Below are positions 27,562-35,260 of a DNA stretch of 64,000 bases, in pieces (position 1 is the first letter of the stretch; each line of letters opens with the position of its first letter). Where the stretch lies: NCBI RefSeq assembly GCF_016772315.1, contig NZ_CP053482.1:620001-684000 (forward strand). The letters run 5' to 3'. Under the pieces are notes generated by a model. It did no database searches. It was not told the origin of the DNA and worked only from the letters and a program-made list of their open reading frames with translations. The DNA comes from Thiothrix subterranea (GTDB lineage: Bacteria > Pseudomonadota > Gammaproteobacteria > Thiotrichales > Thiotrichaceae). The translations under genes and the position numbers were made by a program.

Positions 27562-29225
27562 GTCCAACGCTGGAACTGGTTTCCATTCAATACGCACTGG
27601 CTTTATTGATTGGGCAAGATCTGGATTTGCGCACCATGTTACGCAAATTTTTGCCACCCGCCTTAAAGCTGCTGAATTGCCGGAGCGGTTACATTTGGTT
27701 GCACAAAGGCATCACGCTGGATAATGCGGCACAAGCCCCACTCCCTTGCTACAGCTACCCGACCCTGCGCGGCACATTGGAAACGGATCAACCCCTGTTA
27801 GCCACACACATCCTGCGACTCGCCAACCAAGGCTGGTCAATCAAAAAGCCGGGCGAAACCATCCTCATAGAAGACATGCATTACCATTTCATGCCGCTCG
27901 GCGATAACGGTTTATTGGTGGTCGTGCGTGAGCCGCCATTGCCGGAAGCCCACATACTCGCTTTAGGTTTGGTGCTCAGGCGTTTAGAAACCGCGTGCCT
28001 GGCCTGTTTGCAGCACGCCTATTTAGAAGATGCTCGCAAAGAAGCCTTGCAAGCCAAGGAAATGGCAGAACAAGCCAGCAAAGCCAAAAGCGAATTTCTG
28101 GCGATGATTAGCCACGAAATACGCACCCCCATGAACGGTATTATCGGCTTAACCGATTTAATGTTGTACAGCGAGGTATCGGAATCGCAACGCGAACACT
28201 TGGGCATGATCAAATCCTCATCGAGTGCCTTGCTGGATATTATCAATGAAATTCTCGATTTCTCACGCATGGAAGCCGGAACGCTGACGCTCAACACCGC
28301 TCCTTTCCAATTGCGGGCTTTATTGCAAGACACGTTTGCACCACTGGCCTTACGCGCCCGCGCCAAGCACTTGCAGTTTCAGTGGGACATTCTGGCTGAC
28401 GTGCCAGATGCTTTAGCCGGTGACATCGGGCGCTTGCGTCAAGTGATGATCAATTTAGTCGGCAATGCCATTAAATTCACCGAACAAGGCGATGTTAGCG
28501 TCACTATCAGCCTGCAAAGCGGCGCTCCCACGGGACAAGTGTTTGTCATGTTTGCCGTGCGTGACACTGGCATTGGCATTCCCCGCGACAAGCAAGCCAG
28601 CATTTTTCAGCCCTTTCAGCAAGCGGACAGCTCCATCACCCGACGCTATGGCGGCACGGGCTTGGGCTTAACGATTTCCTCGCAATTGATCGCCATGATG
28701 GGCGGTACTTTGCGGGTAGACAGTGATGTGGGTGACGGCAGCATTTTCTATTTCAGCGTGCCCTTCACCATCGTCGCTCACGTCAAACCGACAGCACCCG
28801 TTGCACCGCAGGCACTGCTGCGTGCCGAACGGGTATTGTCGATTTTATTGGCGGAAGATAATGCCGTGAACCGAATGCTGGCAGTACGCCTGTTAAACAA
28901 AGCCGGGCATCACGTCAAAGTCGCTGAAAACGGGCGCGATGCCGTGCAAGCTTGGGAAAACAATCGCCCTGATGTGATCCTAATGGATGTGCAAATGCCC
29001 ATTATGGATGGCTTGGAAGCCACTACCCTGATTCGGGCGCAAGAGCACGCGCAACAACTGCCTCACACCCCGATTGTTGCACTCACGGCCAATGCCATGA
29101 GCAGTGACCGCGAACAGTGCCTCAACAGCGGCATGGATGATTTCCTCAGCAAACCCTTTAACGTGCAAGATTTACTGGATGTGTTGATGCGCGTTTGTCC
29201 CGTTAAAGAAATCAATGATGAGTAG
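27558..29225 (+). CDS. Cytoplasmic hybrid histidine kinase paired with FIST protein (NahK-like)
   Basis: A 555-residue protein. The N-terminal 150 residues look like a degenerate GAF-type domain without membrane segments; a helical linker leads to HisKA (phospho-His H186 in [12 protein letters not shown]), HATPase (N-box QVMINLVGNAIKF, G boxes DTGIGIP and GGTGLGL) and a C-terminal receiver (acidic LAEDN near 431, phospho-Asp D477 in ILMDVQMP). It is translationally coupled to the FIST gene, so it is presumably the kinase that FIST inhibits or activates. A receiver on the kinase requires an Hpt intermediate, and one is encoded at 30565. Its last 54 bases overlap the tail of the convergent PP2C gene. 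Confidence 0.92.
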   Translation: MSPTLELVSIQYALALLIGQDLDLRTMLRKFLPPALKLLNCRSGYIWLHKGITLDNAAQAPLPCYSYPTLRGTLETDQPLLATHILRLANQGWSIKKPGETILIEDMHYHFMPLGDNGLLVVVREPPLPEAHILALGLVLRRLETACLACLQHAYLEDARKEALQAKEMAEQASKAKSEFLAMISHEIRTPMNGIIGLTDLMLYSEVSESQREHLGMIKSSSSALLDIINEILDFSRMEAGTLTLNTAPFQLRALLQDTFAPLALRARAKHLQFQWDILADVPDALAGDIGRLRQVMINLVGNAIKFTEQGDVSVTISLQSGAPTGQVFVMFAVRDTGIGIPRDKQASIFQPFQQADSSITRRYGGTGLGLTISSQLIAMMGGTLRVDSDVGDGSIFYFSVPFTIVAHVKPTAPVAPQALLRAERVLSILLAEDNAVNRMLAVRLLNKAGHHVKVAENGRDAVQAWENNRPDVILMDVQMPIMDGLEATTLIRAQEHAQQLPHTPIVALTANAMSSDREQCLNSGMDDFLSKPFNVQDLLDVLMRVCPVKEINDE

Positions 29226-30401
29226 TGAAATATCATCCGGCTTTTCCTTGGCGTCATTATCCAACCCCAAGGTGATAGCTAATTGCTGAATGAGCTGCTG
29301 AGCAGATTGCTGGCGCAGAGGTTGTAAGTAATTTTTCAAAGCAAGCTCGGTCATCATCGCACCATTCGCTTCATGCAACTCCAGCAAACCGTCCGAATAC
29401 AAAATCAAGCGACTTCCGCTGGGAAACGGCAAGCGTATGGTGTCGTACTCCATATCCGGCAATAAGCCAATCGGAAAGCCGGTGCAATCCAGTTGTTCCC
29501 ATTCATCACTAACGGGACTGTACAAAAACGGTTGCGGATGACCGGCTTGCACAAAATACAATTGCTCTTGGCGCGTATCGACCACCCCCATAATCAGCGT
29601 CAGGTAATGATCACCCGTATCCAATTGATAATGCAGGTGATGATTCAAGCGTTCCGCTAAACGCGACGGCAAGGTTGAAACGGCTTGCGGCGACAAATCA
29701 TCCAAACAATGCAATTCACTGGTAGCACTCAGTAAGGTTTGCAAACACATTGATAACAACGCCGACGCAATCCCGTGACCTGACACATCAATCGAATAAA
29801 AGAACAATAAATCATCATTGATTGGGAAATAATTAAAGGTATCCCCGCCGATGTATTGAGCAGGTTGGAAAAACCAATCCACTCGAATCTGCCCAAACAT
29901 TTTCTGGCTAGGCAACACCCCTGCTTGCAAAACGGCGGCGCGTTGCAAATCGTTTTGGATCAATTGTTGGGCAGCCGAAAGCGAGCCATTCACACTTTCC
30001 AGATGGCGGTTTTTATCTTCCAAGGTGTGTTCCAGATTCAGCACACGTTGGGCAGCACGCAAGCGAACTTCCAACTCTTCGCGCACAATCGGTTTGGTCG
30101 CAAAATCATCCGCACCCGCTTCCATGCCTTGAATCAGGTTTTGTTTCCCCGACATTCCGGTTAGCAAAATAATGTAAACGTAATAAGGCAGCTCCGCTGC
30201 GCGTACTGTGCGACACAAGGTTGGGCCATCCATGACGGGCATTACCCAGTCACTGATCACCAGTTGAAAATGGTGCTGTTGGATTAACTCCCAAGCCACG
30301 CGACCGTTCTCTGCCAGCATCACCTGATGACCCATCAGGGTAAGAATACGGCGCAGAATTAATTGCATATCTCTGGCATCGTCAACGACTAAAATATTCA
30401 T
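29172..30401 (-). CDS. PP2C (SpoIIE)-output response regulator
   Basis: A 409-residue protein. The receiver has acidic pair D7-D8, phospho-Asp D51 (LVISDWVMP) and Lys in FATKP; a coiled coil follows (about 128-155); the C-terminus is a SpoIIE-type serine phosphatase with metal motifs IDVSGHGIASALL, LYSDGLLE and KPDDISLLI. Such regulators dephosphorylate STAS antagonists. The matching STAS (25862) and kinase (24205) are in the facing operon and the phosphodonor Hpt is divergently transcribed 163 bases away, so this is probably the junction between the phosphorelay and the partner switch. The C-terminus overlaps the convergent hybrid kinase gene by 54 bases. Confidence 0.93.
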   Translation of the reverse strand: MNILVVDDARDMQLILRRILTLMGHQVMLAENGRVAWELIQQHHFQLVISDWVMPVMDGPTLCRTVRAAELPYYVYIILLTGMSGKQNLIQGMEAGADDFATKPIVREELEVRLRAAQRVLNLEHTLEDKNRHLESVNGSLSAAQQLIQNDLQRAAVLQAGVLPSQKMFGQIRVDWFFQPAQYIGGDTFNYFPINDDLLFFYSIDVSGHGIASALLSMCLQTLLSATSELHCLDDLSPQAVSTLPSRLAERLNHHLHYQLDTGDHYLTLIMGVVDTRQEQLYFVQAGHPQPFLYSPVSDEWEQLDCTGFPIGLLPDMEYDTIRLPFPSGSRLILYSDGLLELHEANGAMMTELALKNYLQPLRQQSAQQLIQQLAITLGLDNDAKEKPDDISLLIIDFFNGTNAHQHIQ

Positions 30402-30471
30402 TGGCTATATCTTATTTTTATGATGTTATTAACACTCGGATAGAGATATGCTACCATCAAATTATAAATTG

Positions 30472-30533
30472 TCTATATAGATAAAAATGATAAAAATACA
30501 ATTCCGGTAAGTGGCACATGCTGCGACTACCGG
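30472..30533 (+). promoter_or_regulatory. Palindrome and hairpin in the PP2C/Hpt divergent region
   Basis: A 10-base palindrome TCTATATAGA (30472-30481) is followed by an inverted repeat CCGGTA (30504-30509) / TACCGG (30528-30533), extendable by AGT/ACT with one bulged A. The hairpin would sit in the 5' leader of the Hpt transcript. Operator or leader structure is possible; no known family is recognised. Confidence 0.3.
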
Positions 30534-30564
30534 CTTAGCACAATCGAGCGGTTGAGGTACACAA

Positions 30565-30915
30565 ATGACTGCGCATAGCCCTATCGATGCAACAACCTAC
30601 GCGGAACTTCAAGAAATCATGGCGGATGAATTCGCGGAAATCATTGATTTTTTCATCACTGATACCGAAAGTTCATTAGAGCTACTCCAGCAATGCGTTG
30701 ACACCCAAGACAGCGCACAAGTTGGCACTATCTGCCACAAACTCAAATCCAGCAGTAAGATTATTGGTGCGTTCGCATTAGCCGACATCACCCACTTACT
30801 CGAAAGGTACAAAGATCATCAGGATCAACCCACTGCGTTTTTGCACATCACCCAGATGCGTGAGGAATTTGTCAGCGTCCTCGCATGGCTCAAGCAACAA
30901 CCTGCCATCGCTTAA
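30565..30915 (+). CDS. Histidine phosphotransfer (Hpt) protein
   Basis: A 116-residue all-helical protein with the Hpt signature around H58 (CHKLKSSSKIIGA). Hpt proteins carry phosphate from the receiver of a hybrid kinase to the receiver of a response regulator. Both neighbouring hybrid kinases end in a receiver and the only stand-alone regulator nearby is the PP2C protein, so this is the likely common relay. It is 45 bases upstream of the H-NOX gene and probably co-transcribed. Confidence 0.9.
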   Translation: MTAHSPIDATTYAELQEIMADEFAEIIDFFITDTESSLELLQQCVDTQDSAQVGTICHKLKSSSKIIGAFALADITHLLERYKDHQDQPTAFLHITQMREEFVSVLAWLKQQPAIA

Positions 30916-30960
30916 CGGTACGACACCACCAAACCGCCCCAATAACAATAGGTATAACGC

Positions 30961-31509
30961 ATGAAAGGTTTAGTGTTTACAGAATTTCTGGAAATGGTGG
31001 AACAAACCTTTTCCGCTGACATGGTGGATGACATCATTGATGCATCCGATCTGCCCTCTGGTGGTGCGTACACCGCTGTAGGAACTTACCCGCATTCTGA
31101 AATAGTCACCTTAGTACAACAGCTTGCCATCCAGACAGGAATGCCGGTACCTGAATTGGTCAAAGCGTTTGGACGTTACTTATTCGGGCGTTTTGTGGTG
31201 CTCTACCCCAGCTTTTTTGCCGCAGCACCAGATGCGTTCGATTTTCTCGATTCGATCGAAAACCACGTTCACGTTGAAGTACGCAAACTCTACCCCGATG
31301 CAGAATTACCCACGTTTGAAACCGTGCGTGAGGGCAAACAAAAACTGATCATGATTTACCGCTCGAAACACCCCTTTGCGACTTTAGCAGCGGGGTTAAT
31401 TGATGGCTGTCTCACTTATTACCAAGTGGAAGCACAAACTGAAATGGTCGACTGTTCCGCTGGACAAGGGACACACGTTGAATTCCATATTACCCGGATG
31501 GCAGCCTAA
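30961..31509 (+). CDS. H-NOX haem sensor protein (HNOB domain)
   Basis: A 182-residue stand-alone H-NOX protein, a haem-based nitric oxide sensor family. The proximal haem ligand is H104 in [11 protein letters not shown]; typical N-terminal and core motifs are present ([23 protein letters not shown]). The propionate-binding YxSxR motif reads Y133-R-S135-K-H137: the conserved Arg is His, an unusual change checked in the DNA (CAC codon). Stand-alone H-NOX proteins normally bind and regulate a kinase encoded next door; here the stop overlaps the start of a hybrid kinase (TAATG). It may respond to NO or have altered haem affinity. Confidence 0.92.
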   Translation: MKGLVFTEFLEMVEQTFSADMVDDIIDASDLPSGGAYTAVGTYPHSEIVTLVQQLAIQTGMPVPELVKAFGRYLFGRFVVLYPSFFAAAPDAFDFLDSIENHVHVEVRKLYPDAELPTFETVREGKQKLIMIYRSKHPFATLAAGLIDGCLTYYQVEAQTEMVDCSAGQGTHVEFHITRMAA

Positions 31510-33254
31510 TGAGCGACGAGGTAGCCCGTTTACAACGCCGTCTGGAGCGCGAGCGTGCCTCCCGTAAACAGGCTGAGCAATTGCTGGAAAGCAAAAGTCT
31601 GGCGCTGTATCAAGCTAACCTAGAGCTACGGGCGCAAGCGGATTCCCTAGAACAAACCATTGCCGAACGTACCCGTGAATTGGTGGAAGCACGCGATCAG
31701 GCGCTCTCGGCAAGCCGTTCTAAAAGTGCATTTTTAGCCGCCATGAGCCATGAAATCCGCACGCCGATGAATGGCATAATCGGCATGACAACCTTGCTGC
31801 AAGACACCAATTTGGATCAGAACCAGCGGCGTCAAGTCGAAATGACCTTGCATTCTGCGCAATCCCTGTTGGGGATTATTAATGACATTCTCGACATTTC
31901 TCGGCTCGACGCGGGCAAGCTGGAACTACTGGAAGAAGACTTCAAACTCAGCGAAACCTTACCCAGTATTATTGAAACGCTTGGGGTTATCGCCAATCAG
32001 AAACAACTCGAACTCTTTAGCATTGTCGACAAACGCATGACCAACTGTTTACATGGTGATGCCTTACGCTTGCGGCAGATTTTGATGAATCTACTGGGTA
32101 ACGCGATTAAATTTACGCAGCACGGGCAAATTGTGTTACGCATCTTACCCGCCACCCAAATGGCAGAAGGTATCCGTGTCGAAGTACAGGATTCCGGGGT
32201 AGGTATTCCGCCAGACAAACAACACTCACTGTTTCATGCATTCAGTCAAATTAACCGTTACGACCAGCACAATGGTAGCGGTACGGGCTTAGGCTTAGCG
32301 ATCAGCCGCAAACTGGTACACCTGATGGACGGCGTTATCGGAGTCGACAGCCAACCGGGGGCAGGCAGTACGTTTTGGTTTGAAGTACCCTTCAAAACCA
32401 CGAATGGGGGCAAAAGCTGCGCCACACACTTAAGCAGTCGGTGCTTAGTCGTGCACCACAATGCGTTACATGCACACTTAATTACCGAGCAATTAAGCAA
32501 TCTTGGGGCGCAATGCTGGGTACTCAGTGAGCTAAGCGAGGCCAATGATTTACCGGATGCGCAAACCTTTGACTGGTTAATCGTCGATTACAACAGCTAC
32601 CCGTTGTCGCAACGCGCCGCATTGGATCAATGGTTAAAACGCTTAAACGCCTTAACGCCGCCCGTGCATCTGTGCAATATTTCCTCGCAAACCAACAGTT
32701 GTTCGCAATGCAGCATCCCCAGTGCGTTGAACCATTGCAACTGCCTGTTGAAACCCGTGACGCAAAGCAAACTGCTGAATTTATTAGCTGCACCGCCACC
32801 ATCAACCGAGGCGGCACTGTTGCACAGTGAGTCAGCAGCCATCACACTGGCACGCCAAGCACAGGCCGATGTGCTACAAAGAGGCACGCACATACTGGTG
32901 GTAGAAGACCATAAGGTGAATCAACTGGTGGCGAAAGGGATGCTGGCAAAATTAGGCTACCGCGTCACCTTAGCCGAAGACGGCTTTCAGGCGCTGGATA
33001 AAGTGCGCACCCAAGCCTTTGACTTGATTTTGATGGATATTCAAATGCCCGGCATGAGTGGTGTTGAAACCACGCGCCATATCCGCGCTGAATTCCCTGA
33101 CAATACCATTCCTATCATTGCACTCACCGCTAATGCCATGAAAGGCGATGAGCTGGAATACCTGCAAGCCGGAATGAATGCCTGCCTAACCAAACCCATC
33201 CAGTTGGATGTACTGGCCAACACGCTCAAGGAATGGTGTCCAGTCACAGCCTAA
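31509..33254 (+). CDS. Hybrid histidine kinase paired with H-NOX (HnoK-like)
   Basis: A 581-residue cytoplasmic kinase without a membrane segment or classical sensor domain. It begins with a coiled coil (1-75), then HisKA (H81 in [11 protein letters not shown]), HATPase ([25 protein letters not shown]), a degenerate receiver-like domain (about 305-425: VVHHNA lacks the acidic pair though VDYNSYP keeps an Asp), and an intact C-terminal receiver ([10 protein letters not shown]510 in LMDIQMP). Overlap with the H-NOX gene shows coupling, so sensing is probably supplied in trans by H-NOX. Confidence 0.92.
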   Translation: MSDEVARLQRRLERERASRKQAEQLLESKSLALYQANLELRAQADSLEQTIAERTRELVEARDQALSASRSKSAFLAAMSHEIRTPMNGIIGMTTLLQDTNLDQNQRRQVEMTLHSAQSLLGIINDILDISRLDAGKLELLEEDFKLSETLPSIIETLGVIANQKQLELFSIVDKRMTNCLHGDALRLRQILMNLLGNAIKFTQHGQIVLRILPATQMAEGIRVEVQDSGVGIPPDKQHSLFHAFSQINRYDQHNGSGTGLGLAISRKLVHLMDGVIGVDSQPGAGSTFWFEVPFKTTNGGKSCATHLSSRCLVVHHNALHAHLITEQLSNLGAQCWVLSELSEANDLPDAQTFDWLIVDYNSYPLSQRAALDQWLKRLNALTPPVHLCNISSQTNSCSQCSIPSALNHCNCLLKPVTQSKLLNLLAAPPPSTEAALLHSESAAITLARQAQADVLQRGTHILVVEDHKVNQLVAKGMLAKLGYRVTLAEDGFQALDKVRTQAFDLILMDIQMPGMSGVETTRHIRAEFPDNTIPIIALTANAMKGDELEYLQAGMNACLTKPIQLDVLANTLKEWCPVTA

Positions 33255-33276
33255 CACCCACAAATAATAAAAATCA

Positions 33277-33284
33277 GGGGGGGG
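33277..33284 (+). repeat. G8 tract in the ribosome-binding region of the next gene
   Basis: Eight consecutive G bases, 11 bases before ATG 33296, form the Shine-Dalgarno region. Length change would alter spacing and could tune translation. Confidence 0.5.
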
Positions 33285-33295
33285 AAATACCGCCG

Positions 33296-33823
33296 ATGAA
33301 TACCATCTCACACATTTTACTCAGCATGTTACTGGTACTGGTGGCTTACTTAGTCGTTCAAAATCAACAATTACGGGCAGAACTTGGCGTCATTAGCACC
33401 ACGCAAAACAATGCTGCCGGTATTTTGGCAGAAACACTGACGCCCTTAGCCACCAAAATTGATGCCATCAATACCGTCACCAGCAAAATCGGCAAAGAAA
33501 CCGATGACGCCTTCAATCAAAAACTGACTGCCCTGCAAAAGCGCCTCGACTTGTACAAACTGATCGGCACGCTCAACCAAGCCAACCAATTACGCGCCGA
33601 AGGCAAAGGTGCCGAAGCCGCTGAAAAACTCGTCAGCACCAAAAAACCCATCTGGCAAGCCGGTGAAACCTTCGCCGCTCACAAAACTAAACTGCAAGGG
33701 TTAATGGGTACGCTCGACAAGCTCAGCGCCGCATGGAAAAGCGGTGACACCAGCACCGCACCGGATGCTGTGCGCAAAACGCTGGAAGCCGTCCTAGGAG
33801 AGCTGAACAATGAACAAAAATAA
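33296..33823 (+). CDS. Membrane-anchored coiled-coil protein of unknown function
   Basis: A 175-residue protein: one N-terminal membrane helix (about 4-20) then a long, mostly helical, Ala/Lys/Leu-rich region predicted to coil and lie in the periplasm. I do not recognise a family. ATG 33296 is chosen over an in-frame start at 33233 because the latter overlaps the kinase and the G8 tract is a better ribosome site. It overlaps the start of the DUF3131-B gene by 14 bases, so the products are probably made together and may interact at the inner membrane. Confidence 0.7.
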   Translation: MNTISHILLSMLLVLVAYLVVQNQQLRAELGVISTTQNNAAGILAETLTPLATKIDAINTVTSKIGKETDDAFNQKLTALQKRLDLYKLIGTLNQANQLRAEGKGAEAAEKLVSTKKPIWQAGETFAAHKTKLQGLMGTLDKLSAAWKSGDTSTAPDAVRKTLEAVLGELNNEQK

Positions 33824-35260
33824 CCTCAAGGTAGCACTCGCCTGGTTGGCTGGCTCCGTCTTGGCTGGTGTTTTAATCTTCTTCATTACCCACAGCGCCC
33901 CCCCGTAACAAACCCAGTAGCAGCGACTGATTCCCCTAGCTTGTTGCAGATGTTAACAAGCGGCTCCACCGCCGGGCGGAATGACACCTTTTGCGCCCTG
34001 ACCACCGGCCCTGACAACAGTTGTTTAGGTTCACCGCAAGCCTTGTGCAGCACCGATCAGGAAATGGCACAAATTGCATGGAAATACTTTGAAAACAATT
34101 ACAACCCTGAAACCGGGCTGTACAACGCGGCTGACAAATACCCTTCCACCACCATGTGGGATACCGGCTCGGCACTCGCTGCCACGATTGCTGCCCACGA
34201 TTTCGGCCTGATTGACGCCAAAGTGTTCGATGACCGCATTCGCAGCATGTTCAAAACCTTGAGCAATATGGAGCTGTTTAACAAAGAAGCCCCCAACAAG
34301 GTTTACCACACCGTCAGCGGCGCAATGGTGGATTACCGCAATCAACCCGCACCGGAAGGCATTGGCGTTTCCGCACTGGATCTGGCGCGGATTATTTCGT
34401 GGCTAAACACCCTAAGTTGTATGCACCCGCAATACGCTTATCCCGCGCAAAAAGTGATTGAACGTTGGGATCTAAAACGCCTGATCAAAGACGGGCAAAT
34501 GTTCGGGCTATACCGCGACCCTACCTCAAAAAACATGGTGGTTGCGCAAGAAGGCCGTCTCGGATACGAGCAATACGGCGGCAAAATCTTCCGCGAACTC
34601 GGTTACGACCAACACGTTGCTGCCACCTATAACAACGAATTTCGCGAAACCATCAATATCTACGACGTACCGATTGCGTATGACCGTCGCGACCCGCGTG
34701 ATTTGGGCGCATACAATTACGTCGTCACCGAATCGTATGCGATGGATGCCATCGAAAACGGCATTGATGCAGAAAATCGCCCGTTACTGGACAATATTTA
34801 CCTGGTGCAAAAACGCCGTTGGGAACAAACCGGCATTCTCACCGCCGTATCCGAAGACAATATCGACCAAAAACCGTACTTCCTCTACAACACCATTTTC
34901 ACCGCAGGCTTGCCCTGGAACACCACCACCGACAAAGGCGTGCGTTATGACAGCCTCAAAACCGTGTCGGTAAAAGCAGCATTATCGCTGGCGATTCTCT
35001 ACCCCGAAGACCCGTACAGCAAAGAACTCGCTTACAACGTCAGCTCCGCTTATAACCCGGAACGCGGCTGGTATTCCGGGATCTACGAAAGCGGCGGCGG
35101 CTACAATAAAGCGATTACCGCCAATACCAATGGCATTGTATTAAGCCTGTTGCTGTACAAAAAATACGGTGAATTTTACCCCATCTGCAAACGCTGTGAA
35201 CGCGGCCTCAAACCCAAACTGATGGCGGCAAAAACGTGCGATGCCTGCACCACTGAATAA
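33810..35260 (+). CDS. DUF3131 domain protein B, interrupted by a frame change at a C7 tract
   Basis: The gene starts at ATG 33810 (AGGAG nine bases upstream) and encodes a signal anchor, but the frame stops at 33908 after 32 residues. The DUF3131 domain continues in the frame one base back to 35260. Adding one C to the C7 run at 33898-33904 makes one protein: the anchor continues as APPVTNPVAATDSPSLLQML into the domain. Shared blocks: AWKYFENNYNPETGLYNAADKYP, in pieces; EGRLGYEQYGGKIF; VVTESYAMDAIENG; LTAVSEDNIDQKPYF. The C-terminus has CKRC and CDAC, a possible metal or disulfide site. It overlaps the downstream gene by 20 bases. Confidence 0.85.
33898..33904 (+). repeat. C7 homopolymer at the DUF3131-B frame break
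   Basis: Seven C bases directly after the signal anchor. One more C restores a continuous frame, the same change needed in pilQ at 15488. Confidence 0.7.
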
